Shown: positions 9,000 through 16,871 of the stretch, one piece after another
Layout: each line of letters opens with the position of its first letter
Numbering within the stretch: position 1 is the first letter of the stretch
Source: CALFBG01 sp045110315
GTDB taxonomy: Bacteria; Bacteroidota; Bacteroidia; Chitinophagales; Saprospiraceae
Direction of reading: 5' to 3'
Assembly (NCBI GenBank): GCA_045110315.1
Contig: JBGCFY010000075.1
Location: 1-62,536, forward strand
DNA length: 62,536 bases
Made by a program: the position numbers and the translations under genes
Notes under the pieces: model-generated
Database searches by the model: none
What the model saw: only the letters and a program-made list of their open reading frames with translations
What the model was told of the DNA's origin: nothing

Positions 9000-9512
9000 T
9001 CGCACTGTAGCTACGGCTACGTACCTAGAAAGAATCTTGTCTTATTTGGCGGATAGATTCGATTGCTATTATTATTTTAGAACAACATCGGAGATTAATA
9101 GAGATAACCTCTTTGGCACAATTAAGAAACAAAATAGGAGTACTTAAGTACTTCCCGAAATGATTCAGGCTTTTCCCGGAAGAGAAATAGGGATACTGAT
9201 TTTTTTGATAGCGTAGAATTTTGCCAACGTGCAAAAGCCTAACATTCAAAGCAATCAATAGTTTGTGTCCGAGTACTTACTAAGGTAGTTTCATTTCAAT
9301 AGGCAATATTCTCAGATATTAAGTGTAACATTTTTTGGTGATGACGTTGATTCGTCGGGCTAAACTCAGTGCGCAGTGTGGTAGATTACTATATTTTAAA
9401 ATGGTATAAAATCTGCTTATTCGTAGCCTGAGGTTAAGCTTTACTTTTGCTAACTAAGCAAACTATTTATCAAATTTATTTTTAAACAACTTCTTTGTTT
9501 AAGCGCTTATTT

Positions 9513-11396
9513 ATGTTGAAATACACTTGCTGTTTTTATTTATTTATACTCTTTATCTTGACGTCTTGTGCAGAAAAAGATGAGGTGATTCCCACGGATA
9601 CTTTACTTTCTAAAGTTGATGTTCTTCACGAGCGTATAGATTTTCCCCTTTCAGAAACTTTGTTTCAAGCGTTGAAACGACAGGAAAAATGGATGCTTGA
9701 TCCAGTAGCGGAAGTTCCCGATTCCGTATACGCAAATCATGTTTTTTTCATTGGAACTTATTACAAAGAAAAAGGAATGGCAGATAGTGCCGCAATTTAT
9801 TTTCAGCAGGCGCTAGATAAAGTGGGAGAACGAATAGTTAGAGACCGCGAGATTGACTATTTTCAGTTGGCTTGGGATAACTATTTTGATCAAAACAGAA
9901 TTGGAGATTGTATTACAATTAGTGAGCGGTTCAAATCTGTGCTGAATAAGGAAGAAGATTTTGGTGCTTTGGCCTTGTATTATTTTTTTAAAGAAAATGA
10001 ATGCAAAAGGAATAGAGATTATCAAGAAGCCTTGTTTAATAATCAGCAACGCATCAAAATGTTGGCGTTGGTACAAGATACCGTTCACCTCGGAGCGGCG
10101 TTAATTTCGCAAGCACAATCCAAGTATCGGTTAAAGGATAAAGCAGGGGCTTTTGCAATTTTAGATGAACTCATTAGCCAAGAAGCTCGGTTGTCAGATA
10201 ATGTAAAACGGCAACTGTACGGAAATTATGGCGTTTACCTTTATTATAGAGGCGACTTCAAAAAAGCGTTAGCTTATTATTTAAAAGGTTTAGAATTTAC
10301 TAAAAGAACGGCTGCGGCTGATAGTAAAAATAGTCGTTTGGCAACGGCTTATTCCAACATTGCTGAAGTTTATTTGGATTTGAAAAAATATGATCAAGCT
10401 AGCATTTATATTGATTCTGCTCTGCAGCAAGGATTTAAAAATATTGATAGTAGATTACAAGAAAGTATTTTAATTTATCAATTTAGGTTAGCTGCAGCTA
10501 CGAATCAAGATGTCAAATCGGTGATTAAATATATCAACTCAATTTCAGATTATCAAAAAGAAGAATACAAAACGAAATATAGCAAAGACCTTGATGCGGT
10601 AAAGCAAACCAATGAGAAAGCGCTACGCCTTTTGGAAGAGAAGCGCAGGGCAGAAATCAATAATTTGACTTTGCGATCGCGCATACTCTTTTTGCTAGTG
10701 ATACTTACTTTATTAATTTCTCTCGTTGTAACGGGAACACTATTTTACCTTCGCAGAAAGTATAGTTTTGAAAAGCAAAACTTACAAATGCACCAACGAC
10801 TTTTAAGGTCGCAGATGAATCCACATTTCACCTTTAATATTTTGTATACCATTCAGAATATGATTAAGGAGAATCAAACGGTAGCCATTAAATATCTCTT
10901 AAAATTCTCGAGATTACTGCGGCTCATTCTCGAAAATTCAGCGTATAATTATGTGGCTTTAGAAAAGGAATTAGATTCTTTGACCAAGTACTTAGATTTG
11001 CAACTTTTGCGTTTTCCCGAAAAGTTTACTTACGAGCTTAAATTGCAAGGTTTAGAAAAAGACGATTTTATTTTTATTCCTCCCATGTTATTGCAGCCTT
11101 TTATTGAAAATGCGATTGAACATGGCTTTGCAGGAATAAATTATTTAGGAAAAATTACTTTAATCCTTACCTTGACGGAAGAGAATATCGTTTGTATTAT
11201 TGAAGATAATGGTGTAGGCATTACACCTGCCGCTCAAGAAAAAGCAAGGATTAGTTCCACGCAGTTGATTTCAAATTTTTTAATAAAAACAACGAAACAG
11301 CAAGTTGAAATTCAGAATAAAAAAGACCTTGATCCAAGTGATCACGGAACCCTAATAAAATTTGTAATTCCATTTAAAAATAGTGAAGATGATTAA
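9513..11396 (+). CDS. TPR-containing LytS/YehU-type histidine kinase (module 2)
   Basis: Start set at ATG 9513 rather than the upstream TTG at 9495, because ATG opens a compact lipoprotein signal (F-I-L-F-I-L-T-S-C, Cys about residue 18). About 360 residues of TPR-like repeats follow, with a transmembrane helix near 389-412. The kinase block has Q-M-N-P-H-F-T-F-N (His about 437). The ATP-binding part has P-P-M-L-L-Q-P-F-I-E-N-A-I-E-H-G-F and D-N-G-V-G-I. It shares architecture and long stretches of sequence with the kinase at 5612. The stop codon overlaps the response regulator start by 8 nt, so the two form a coupled pair. Confidence 0.92.
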   Translation: MLKYTCCFYLFILFILTSCAEKDEVIPTDTLLSKVDVLHERIDFPLSETLFQALKRQEKWMLDPVAEVPDSVYANHVFFIGTYYKEKGMADSAAIYFQQALDKVGERIVRDREIDYFQLAWDNYFDQNRIGDCITISERFKSVLNKEEDFGALALYYFFKENECKRNRDYQEALFNNQQRIKMLALVQDTVHLGAALISQAQSKYRLKDKAGAFAILDELISQEARLSDNVKRQLYGNYGVYLYYRGDFKKALAYYLKGLEFTKRTAAADSKNSRLATAYSNIAEVYLDLKKYDQASIYIDSALQQGFKNIDSRLQESILIYQFRLAAATNQDVKSVIKYINSISDYQKEEYKTKYSKDLDAVKQTNEKALRLLEEKRRAEINNLTLRSRILFLLVILTLLISLVVTGTLFYLRRKYSFEKQNLQMHQRLLRSQMNPHFTFNILYTIQNMIKENQTVAIKYLLKFSRLLRLILENSAYNYVALEKELDSLTKYLDLQLLRFPEKFTYELKLQGLEKDDFIFIPPMLLQPFIENAIEHGFAGINYLGKITLILTLTEENIVCIIEDNGVGITPAAQEKARISSTQLISNFLIKTTKQQVEIQNKKDLDPSDHGTLIKFVIPFKNSEDD

Positions 11397-12132
11397 AGCG
11401 ATAATTATAGATGATGAAGCACACGTAAGAAAAGATCTACGGCAAAAAATTGAAACTTACTTTAATAGTGAAATTATCATTGTAGCAGAAGGAGAAAGTG
11501 TTGCTACGGGATTGATTGCGCTAGAAAAGCACGAGCCACAATTAGTATTTCTTGATATTCATATGTCAGATGGCACCGGTTTTGATTTGCTGACCCAAGC
11601 ACCTTCCAAAAATTTTGATGTAATTTTTGTAACTGGATTTGACAATAATGCAATCAAAGCAATTAAAGTGGGTGCACTAGATTATATTTTAAAACCCGTG
11701 GACGAAGAGGAACTAAAGGAAGCTGTTGAAAAAGCAATCGCAAACAATACAGAAAAAGATAAGGACCTACAAAAATTGATCGAAATTTCGAGCGAGTATT
11801 TTAAAGGGGTAAAAAATAAAAGGATAATTCTTAAAACTTTGGATACCGTTTATGCCGTGTACGAAGACGATATTCTCTACTGTAGGTCAGATGGAAATTA
11901 TACAACTTTTTACACTCAACAACTCGAGAAAATAATCGTCTCAAAACCGATTAAAAAAATTGAAGAAATTCTTTCGGAGGATTCTTTTATCCGTTGTCAC
12001 CAATCTTATATTGTCAATAAAAAACACGTACTGAAGTACAATAAAGAAGGTGTACTAATTGTTCACTTAGATGCTAAAATTCCAGTATCAAGTAGAAGAA
12101 AAGAATATGCTTTAAAAAGGATTTTTGATTAA
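11389..12132 (+). CDS. LytTR-family response regulator
   Basis: Start chosen at ATG 11389 (M-I-K-A-I-I-I-D-D-E); an upstream in-frame GTG at 11383 is less likely. The receiver domain (1-120) has D8-D9 and the phospho-acceptor Asp near residue 56 in L-V-F-L-D-I-H-M. The conserved K of the D-Y-I-L-K-P motif is present. Residues about 145-245 form a LytTR DNA-binding domain (D-D-I-L-Y-C-R-S-D-G-N-Y-T; C-H-Q-S-Y-I-V-N). It is translated with kinase 2. LytTR regulators often control secreted peptide production, which fits the peptide cassette 1.4 kb downstream, but no binding site was identified. Confidence 0.93.
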   Translation: MIKAIIIDDEAHVRKDLRQKIETYFNSEIIIVAEGESVATGLIALEKHEPQLVFLDIHMSDGTGFDLLTQAPSKNFDVIFVTGFDNNAIKAIKVGALDYILKPVDEEELKEAVEKAIANNTEKDKDLQKLIEISSEYFKGVKNKRIILKTLDTVYAVYEDDILYCRSDGNYTTFYTQQLEKIIVSKPIKKIEEILSEDSFIRCHQSYIVNKKHVLKYNKEGVLIVHLDAKIPVSSRRKEYALKRIFD

Positions 12133-12536
12133 AAATCAAAGATGTTATGCTTTCGTTTAAACAAAAAAAGTCTACAAAAATGAATTGGGCACCAACAGAT
12201 TTGAAGTTGTAGTATGATGCTACTATGAATTCCATTATCTTGTATTCGATTGAAGTTTTAATCGGTGAAGTTGTTTGAAAATTACTTTAACCAGAAACAA
12301 AATTGAACTTTTCATAAACGGTAGCAGTTATTGAAAAGCAGCATCACAACAAAATTTTCATTTTGTAAAAAATGGACAAGAACAATGCTATGTATCGAAT
12401 TTAGACATCTCTTATTTGCCTCCAATTTATAGCATATTTTTTCTACACGAGAAGTGCAGTAGGATGAGTATTGATACAATTCAATTGTGTATTAGTACTT
12501 ACGGGCTTACCGTATCTTCAACAAATTAATAAACCT
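12133..12536. other. Intergenic spacer before lipoprotein 2
   Basis: A 404-nt AT-rich spacer without a gene. It contains a minus-oriented copy of the recurring T-T-T-C-A-A-A-C-A-A-C-T-T-C motif (12267-12280). The promoter of lipoprotein 2 is likely within the last 150 nt, but I could not resolve it. Confidence 0.45.
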
Positions 12537-13343
12537 ATGAAAGTATTAAAGTTCTTATTTATCACACTAATTTTTTTTAATTTCCTTGCTTGTCAATCTC
12601 AGCGGGAAGAGATTTTATTAGAAACACCTAGCGCCTCCGCTAATGCCACTGAGGTTAACTTACGGATGCTCAGCGAAGAGGAAATTAAATTTGAAAAAGG
12701 AATGCAATGGACCGCTTTTATTGCGGCAAAAGTCCTACACAATTATCCTGCTACTCGTTTTGAAGTTATCAGTTTGATTGATGCTCAGGAGCAAACAATT
12801 AACTTAGACGATTTGCTAGGACCATCTTCTTTAGCGCCTAATTTTAAAACGCATTTTTCAGAGATGTTGCTTCCCTTTTTTGGTATTCCTGGTAAACCGT
12901 CAGAAGAAGAAGACACGCCACCTCGTCCAATTCTGAGAGGACAGTCTAAAAATGGACCAATTTCAGATTCGCTAAAGCTTAATGGGAAAGTACGACTTAA
13001 TTATAATAGTGAAGCCTTGGCAGAATTTCTAAGCTTCATTTTAGATGAAAACTGTATCTTACTTTTCTTTCCTAATGGCTTAGATTTTAACTACGGTTTT
13101 ACCTTGACGTCTACTGCTCATCCCTTAACTATCGCACAAAAGAACCGCGGTATTCTTCGCTTAGGACCACATGAAATTTTATTGGAAGGACAGAAAGAGA
13201 GTATAGATGTTACCGTGAATGAATTTTATGTAGATGAAGGGACAAATATTATTGTTGCGCGACCTACTCGAGATTTATTACATACTCATTGCTACTATCC
13301 ATCGCTCAATTTTATTCATTTTCCCCTTTTTTTAAATGAATAA
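12537..13343 (+). CDS. Unrecognised lipoprotein with E-D-T-P-P-R-P motif (module 2)
   Basis: Start placed at ATG 12537, which opens a lipoprotein signal (L-F-I-T-L-I-F-F-N-F-L-A-C, Cys about residue 19). The 22 residues upstream in the longer frame do not look like a signal. At 268 residues it is the paralogue of the protein at 7944, sharing M-Q-W-x-A, E-D-T-P-P-R-P (about 126-132), N-C-I-L-L-F-F-P-N-G-L-D-F, T-S-T-A-H-P and N-I-I-V-A-R-P. No enzyme motif is visible. The repeat of kinase plus lipoprotein argues that the two products work with the kinases at the cell surface. A strong terminator follows, separating it from the peptide cassette. Confidence 0.85.
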   Translation: MKVLKFLFITLIFFNFLACQSQREEILLETPSASANATEVNLRMLSEEEIKFEKGMQWTAFIAAKVLHNYPATRFEVISLIDAQEQTINLDDLLGPSSLAPNFKTHFSEMLLPFFGIPGKPSEEEDTPPRPILRGQSKNGPISDSLKLNGKVRLNYNSEALAEFLSFILDENCILLFFPNGLDFNYGFTLTSTAHPLTIAQKNRGILRLGPHEILLEGQKESIDVTVNEFYVDEGTNIIVARPTRDLLHTHCYYPSLNFIHFPLFLNE

Positions 13344-13379
13344 AAATTATAGACAGCTTTAAAATTAATTGCTTCCATT

Positions 13380-13415
13380 AATCCAGCTAGCGCATTTGCT
13401 AGTTGGATTTTTTTA
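13380..13415 (+). terminator. Rho-independent terminator after lipoprotein 2
   Basis: A 12-bp stem with one wobble (arms 13380-13391 and 13398-13409) and a 6-nt loop leads into a run of seven T. This is a standard intrinsic terminator and sets the end of the kinase/lipoprotein region. Confidence 0.85.
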
Positions 13416-13588
13416 TCCATTGCTGCGTCATTTCCTTGGTTAGTACGCAAATTGTTATGCAAATATGAATTAGATTCGAACGCTTATACAGTATCGCTTG
13501 TATCTCAGTTTTTTAAACAGCACTTTAGTACTGACGATAAAGATCAATACCTCTTTTAACTGAACGTACAATTAATGCCTATACTGAA

Positions 13589-15217
13589 ATGAGCGAACAA
13601 CTCTACTTCATTCTCGAACAATTGATTCAGCGATATCAAATTTATATTCCTTCCGCAGAGTTAAAACTACAACTGCAAAGTCATCCTTCCTATCCTAGTC
13701 TGCACGCTTTGACGGGAGTGCTAACGCATTTTGGAATTGAAAATATCGCTTTGCGCGTACCTACCGACGAAGCTACTTTAGCACAACTACCGCCATATTT
13801 TGTTGCTAATGTTTCTTATCAAAAACAGATGGAATTAGTGTTGGTAGAAAAGGAAGCTACTAGCTTGAAGATATTTTACGAAAAAGGAAAAGTGCTGAGT
13901 GTTGATGTGAGTGATTTTTTAGCAACATGGAATGGTATCGTCGTCGCTATTGAAAAAAATGAAAATTTACTGGAAAGCACGACGAATCGAACGCTTGAAA
14001 TTAGTAAAAAAATTGCGCTCGCCTTTGCAGTAATTTTTTTATCCATCATTGTTTATTTTCAAGCAAGTGCCGTAGCAGCAATCCATTTTTTACTCAGTCT
14101 TGTTGGTCTTGGTTTAAGCATTATTATTATACAACATAAATTTGGTTTGAATGCTGCAACAACCAATCGCTTCTGCAATTTATCGGAAACTACAAGTTGC
14201 GAAGCGGTGCTACATTCCAAAGGAGCTAAATTACTTGGATGGATAAAAATGAGCGATTTGAGTTTACTCAGTTTTATAAATTATAGTTTAATCTGGATAT
14301 TGTTTTTCATTAGTGGAATTACAAACTACAGCTTACTTTGGTTGGCAAGTTTATTCGCACTTCCTTTCGTTGGCTACGCGATCATTTACCAAGCAAAAGT
14401 AGTTAAAAAATGGTGTCCGCTGTGTTTAGCGGTCGCTACTATTTTGATCTTACAAGCAGTACTCGTGGCTACGACGCAACTGACGAGTGCTTGGTCTTTT
14501 CCCAATATTTTGGCGAGTGTCTTTATTTTATTAAGCATTAGTGGAACGACGCTGAGTTGGCTTTTTTTAAAACCCTTGCTAACAAAAACTTTTGCCTTAG
14601 AAAAAATAGAAATAGCTTATTACAAGTTCAAACGGAACTTTGAAGTCTTCAAAACACTTCATCGTAAAAACGAATTATTATCGGCAACCACATCAATCGC
14701 GGGAGAATTAGTCTTTGGAAATCAAAATGCGGCGGTGCATCTTTTATTAGTGACCAATCCGCTTTGCTTTTATTGTAAACAAGCTCATCGAGATATCGAA
14801 CAACTATTGCATCAAGGCAAGGATAAACTCAAACTGACGATTCGTTTTAATGCTAGACCAACCGAAAAAGAACGAGTTGATTATCAAGTGATCACTCATT
14901 TATACCATAGTTATCACACGGAAGGTCCAGCAGCTTGTTTAAAAAAACTATCAACCGTTTACGCAGAAGAAGTAGACCTAGAAGCTTGGTTAGCGGCACA
15001 AGAAACGTTGACCAATACAAATTACGAACAAATATTCGAGCAACAAGAGGAATGGGGACAAACCAATGGCATTAATTTTACGCCCGCGTTGTATCTCAAC
15101 GAAAGAGCCTTTCCACAAGCATATCAGCGAAGTGATTTAATATATTTCGTAGAAGATTTAATTGAGGAAGAAGAGATGAACGCGGCACAAACCTCCTCGG
15201 CTTCGATTGCTAGCTAA
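13589..15217 (+). CDS. C39-like / VKOR / thioredoxin fusion oxidoreductase
   Basis: A 542-residue membrane protein in three parts. Residues 1-125 resemble the C39 peptidase fold seen in peptide exporters (H-P-S-Y-P-S-L-H-A-L-T-G) but contain no Cys, so they cannot be a cysteine protease and may bind leader peptides. Residues about 140-335 are a vitamin K epoxide reductase domain with several membrane helices, the loop cysteines C196 and C204 and the C-P-L-C redox pair (276/279). Residues about 365-530 form a DsbA/thioredoxin-like domain with C-F-Y-C (393/396). It probably forms disulfides in the exported Cys-rich peptides encoded next. The first peptide gene starts 65 nt downstream without a terminator between. 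Confidence 0.88.
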   Translation: MSEQLYFILEQLIQRYQIYIPSAELKLQLQSHPSYPSLHALTGVLTHFGIENIALRVPTDEATLAQLPPYFVANVSYQKQMELVLVEKEATSLKIFYEKGKVLSVDVSDFLATWNGIVVAIEKNENLLESTTNRTLEISKKIALAFAVIFLSIIVYFQASAVAAIHFLLSLVGLGLSIIIIQHKFGLNAATTNRFCNLSETTSCEAVLHSKGAKLLGWIKMSDLSLLSFINYSLIWILFFISGITNYSLLWLASLFALPFVGYAIIYQAKVVKKWCPLCLAVATILILQAVLVATTQLTSAWSFPNILASVFILLSISGTTLSWLFLKPLLTKTFALEKIEIAYYKFKRNFEVFKTLHRKNELLSATTSIAGELVFGNQNAAVHLLLVTNPLCFYCKQAHRDIEQLLHQGKDKLKLTIRFNARPTEKERVDYQVITHLYHSYHTEGPAACLKKLSTVYAEEVDLEAWLAAQETLTNTNYEQIFEQQEEWGQTNGINFTPALYLNERAFPQAYQRSDLIYFVEDLIEEEEMNAAQTSSASIAS

Positions 15218-15282
15218 AGATAATAAGGTACATAAGATATAATTCCAAAAAACAATTATTATTTAATCATTAAAAAAATAGT

Positions 15283-15501
15283 ATGAAAAATTTACAGAAA
15301 ATGTCAGGTGTAAAAGTCCTAGACAAAGTAGAGCAAAAAAGTATTCAAGGAGGTGTAACGAGAGCAGAGTATTGCGCTACCCTCGGCGGAATGTTAACGG
15401 AAGCATTTGACACGAACCAACAATCCGGTTACCAAGGTGACCTTGGAATGGGGATGCACTTTTTTAATGTAAACTGTGGTAACCACGGGATTAGTTTGTA
15501 A
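15283..15501 (+). CDS. Double-glycine leader peptide 1
   Basis: A 72-residue precursor. The leader (M-K-N-L-Q-K-M ... E-Q-K-S-I-Q-G-G, residues 1-24) matches the other peptides here and the general GG-leader class cleaved by C39 transporters. Cleavage after G-G would release a 48-residue core with two Cys (in E-Y-C-A-T and V-N-C-G-N), enough for one disulfide, and many Gly and Met. It has no copy of the pseudoknot element and probably shares a transcript with the VKOR gene. The core resembles no bacteriocin I know. An antimicrobial or signalling role is inferred from the export genes. Confidence 0.85.
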   Translation: MKNLQKMSGVKVLDKVEQKSIQGGVTRAEYCATLGGMLTEAFDTNQQSGYQGDLGMGMHFFNVNCGNHGISL

Positions 15502-15589
15502 TCAACTGCTCTCCAAACTTGAAACAAAAACCGATGTAATCGGTGAATACTTTCTAGTACAAAAAAGTTTAGTGTTTAGTTATCAGATT

Positions 15590-15637
15590 AGATGTTGTCT
15601 TTTTTTAGAGATCTTTTTTAAAGAATAGACAACATCT
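15590..15637 (+). terminator. Hairpin after peptide 1
   Basis: Perfect 11-bp arms (15590-15600 and 15627-15637) enclose a 26-nt T/A-rich loop that itself contains an AGATCT palindrome. It lies 89 nt after the peptide stop and probably marks the transcript end, although the T-run is inside the loop. Confidence 0.5.
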
Positions 15638-15710
15638 ATCTGTATTTCCTACCAGTATGTTTTCCCTCTGAATAATTATATCCAATTGATCAATTCCCTT
15701 TTATGAAAAA

Positions 15711-15761
15711 AGATTTCGCGAAGTACAGACAGACGTCTTGACTGTCTTCAAATGATCAAGG
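15711..15761 (+). promoter_or_regulatory. Peptide-leader element, copy A (predicted pseudoknot)
   Basis: First copy of a ~50-nt element. It has TCGCGA, then AGACAG (15727-15732) pairing with CTGTCT (15742-15747), while the last six loop bases TCTTGA pair with TCAAGG (15756-15761). The element ends 28 nt before the expected start codon of peptide 2. At DNA level the same bases form inverted repeats, so an operator is the alternative. Confidence 0.65.
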
Positions 15762-15789
15762 CAATATTCATTTATTCAAAATTTTTATT

Positions 15790-15990
15790 ACGAAAAATTT
15801 AAAAGATTTAGGAACCGTGCTTGATCGCCGAGCACAAAAATCAATTAACGGTGGCGGTTCGATTAGTTCTAGTTGTTCTGGTTGTTATGAAATGTTTTTT
15901 TCTGGTCAAGGAGGAACGAGTTGTACCGCAGTTGATAATGCTGGTAACATTTGTCAAGGAATAATAGACGACGGTGTTTGTTGTGTCTAA
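15790..15990 (+). CDS. Double-glycine leader peptide 2, start codon ACG
   Basis: A 66-codon frame with no internal stop. Its leader aligns with the other precursors (K-N-L-K-D-L ... Q-K-S-I-N-G-G), and a core of about 45 residues holds six Cys (S-C-S-G-C ... S-C-T ... I-C-Q ... V-C-C-V). Where the siblings have ATG, this gene has ACG. No ATG, GTG or TTG occurs in frame between the stop at 15739 and this point; ATT at 15787 and an internal GTG at 15817 are the only other candidates. The frame, pseudoknot element and terminator are intact, so it is either read from a rare start, freshly inactivated, or a sequencing error. Confidence 0.65.
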   Translation, partial: TKNLKDLGTVLDRRAQKSINGGGSISSSCSGCYEMFFSGQGGTSCTAVDNAGNICQGIIDDGVCCV

Positions 15991-16037
15991 TAGCAATAAG
16001 CTGTAAAGTATTTTTTTATCAATAAGATAGGATTTTT

Positions 16038-16074
16038 GCATCTAACTGATTTTTCGGTTGGATGCTTTTTTTTT
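16038..16074 (+). terminator. Rho-independent terminator after peptide 2
   Basis: Arms GCATCTAAC and GTTGGATGC pair with one wobble around a T-rich loop and run straight into nine T. It shows that peptide 2 is a separate transcription unit. Confidence 0.8.
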
Positions 16075-16090
16075 GAAGTTTCCCAAGAAA

Positions 16091-16130
16091 ACCACGAATG
16101 TGAATCGGATGTTCTCGCTTATTAATTTCT
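16091..16130 (+). repeat. Second repeated element of the cassette, copy 1
   Basis: The segment with ACGAATGTGAAT and TCGCTTATTAATT recurs at 16722 with similar flanks, about 35 well-matched positions and weaker similarity for 50 more. It lies between the peptide 2 terminator and the leader element of peptide 3, where a promoter is expected. Confidence 0.55.
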
Positions 16131-16260
16131 GCTTGTTTTACAGTTTGGTTTAACTGATCTTTAAGCAAGAAGAACAATATTCACATTGAAAATAACTTCT
16201 TATCTAAAAAAATGCAAACAAGTTTTTGGATAGAAAAAATTGAATTTTGTTTGACAAAGA

Positions 16261-16310
16261 TCTCTCGCGAAGTCTAGACAGAAGCCTTGACTGTCTTCAA
16301 CTGATTGAGG
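16261..16310 (+). promoter_or_regulatory. Peptide-leader element, copy B (predicted pseudoknot)
   Basis: TCGCGA is followed by AGACAG (16276-16281) pairing CTGTCT (16291-16296). Loop bases CCTTGA pair TTGAGG (16305-16310) using two wobble pairs, where copies A and C use Watson-Crick pairs. It ends 26 nt before the ATG of peptide 3. Confidence 0.68.
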
Positions 16311-16336
16311 TAATTTTTTTATTTAAAATTTATATC

Positions 16337-16537
16337 ATGAAAAATTTATTAAAATTAAACGGTGCAAAATCACTCAATGCTACAGAACTAAAAAGTATCA
16401 GTGGTGGTCGTAGAAAAAATGGTCCTTCTTGTCCTGCGGGCGGTGATGCAGAATGTTGTGGCACCAACCATTGGCAGTGCGGTACTGGAATGGGAGCGGG
16501 CGGAATCCTCATGGGAGAAACTTGCGCTTGCTTTTAA
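16337..16537 (+). CDS. Double-glycine leader peptide 3, Cys-rich
   Basis: Start at ATG 16337, aligned with the M-K-N-L of its siblings; the upstream in-frame extension would run through the pseudoknot element and is rejected. The 66-residue precursor has a 24-residue leader ending K-S-I-S-G-G. The core of about 42 residues is basic at the start (R-R-K-N-G) and has six Cys (S-C-P, E-C-C-G, Q-C-G, T-C-A-C-F), allowing three disulfides. It is very Gly-rich. The gene has its own leader element and its own terminator. Function is inferred as a secreted disulfide-bonded peptide. Confidence 0.86.
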   Translation: MKNLLKLNGAKSLNATELKSISGGRRKNGPSCPAGGDAECCGTNHWQCGTGMGAGGILMGETCACF

Positions 16538-16569
16538 TTGAAAAGTAGAAAACTTAAGTGCATAGTATT

Positions 16570-16609
16570 AAGGCTGCCTCAAAAAAATAATTACTGAGGC
16601 AGCCTTTTT
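16570..16609 (+). terminator. Rho-independent terminator after peptide 3
   Basis: A 12-bp perfect stem (AAGGCTGCCTCA with TGAGGCAGCCTT), a 12-nt loop and a following T-run. It lies 33 nt after the peptide stop. Confidence 0.9.
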
Positions 16610-16721
16610 CTTAAAAATAATTCTGCGCGGTCTGATCACAAAAAATGAATTAAACAAAGTGCGGGACGTTATCCAGATAGGTAGAAAACACTTTTCTAAA
16701 AATAAAAAACACTTATTCAAC

Positions 16722-16760
16722 AACGAATGTGAATTGCATCTGGTCGCTTATTAATTCTCT
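16722..16760 (+). repeat. Second repeated element of the cassette, copy 2
   Basis: Matches the copy at 16091 (ACGAATGTGAAT ... TCGCTTATTAATT). It lies about 110 nt before the ABC transporter start, in a 333-nt spacer that otherwise holds only the peptide 3 terminator and a short leader ORF. A shared promoter or operator is likely. Confidence 0.55.
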
Positions 16761-16805
16761 ATTGCATCGTTGTAGATTTTACTCCAACTTGAGGAAACAA
16801 TATCA

Positions 16806-16871
16806 ATGACAAAAAAATATGGCGTTAGATTCGTATCGGCGTTTTATGAAAACAAACAAATCCCTTATTAA
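16806..16871 (+). CDS. Short leader ORF overlapping the ABC transporter start
   Basis: A 21-codon frame (ATG 16806, beginning M-T-K-K-Y-G-V) whose TAA overlaps the transporter ATG as TAATG. This layout allows re-initiation, so it may couple or tune transporter translation. It could also arise by chance, since no homology or ribosome binding site supports it. Confidence 0.3.
   Translation: MTKKYGVRFVSAFYENKQIPY

Larger units (their letters stand above)
8733..9512. other. Gene-free 780-nt region with several hairpins
   Basis: After the first hairpin there are two more stem-loops, 8878-8909 and 8965-8995. The second has a 10-bp stem and runs into five T, like a plus-strand terminator. No gene on either strand looks real: the longest frame (minus, 9025-9258) has no family resemblance. 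On plus, 9050-9155 reads as a short peptide-like stretch interrupted by stops, so it could be a gene remnant. The last 20 nt contain the recurring T-T-T-A-A-A-C-A-A-C-T-T-C motif. Confidence 0.5.

Noticed and set aside
9025..9258. Minus-strand ORF of 77 residues in the hairpin-rich gap
   Set aside because: No family resemblance, no upstream context and ordinary spacer composition; kept only as a possible remnant region.
15727..15761. Reading the repeated element purely as a LytTR operator
   Set aside because: It does not show the usual pair of direct repeats with about 12-nt spacing, and the wobble pairs in stem 2 of copy B fit RNA better than a protein site. Not excluded, but not favoured.
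15841..16041. Minus-strand ORF of 66 residues over peptide 2
   Set aside because: It is the complement of the Cys-rich peptide 2 gene, has a Thr/Arg-rich composition with no signal or family resemblance, and lies across the peptide's terminator.
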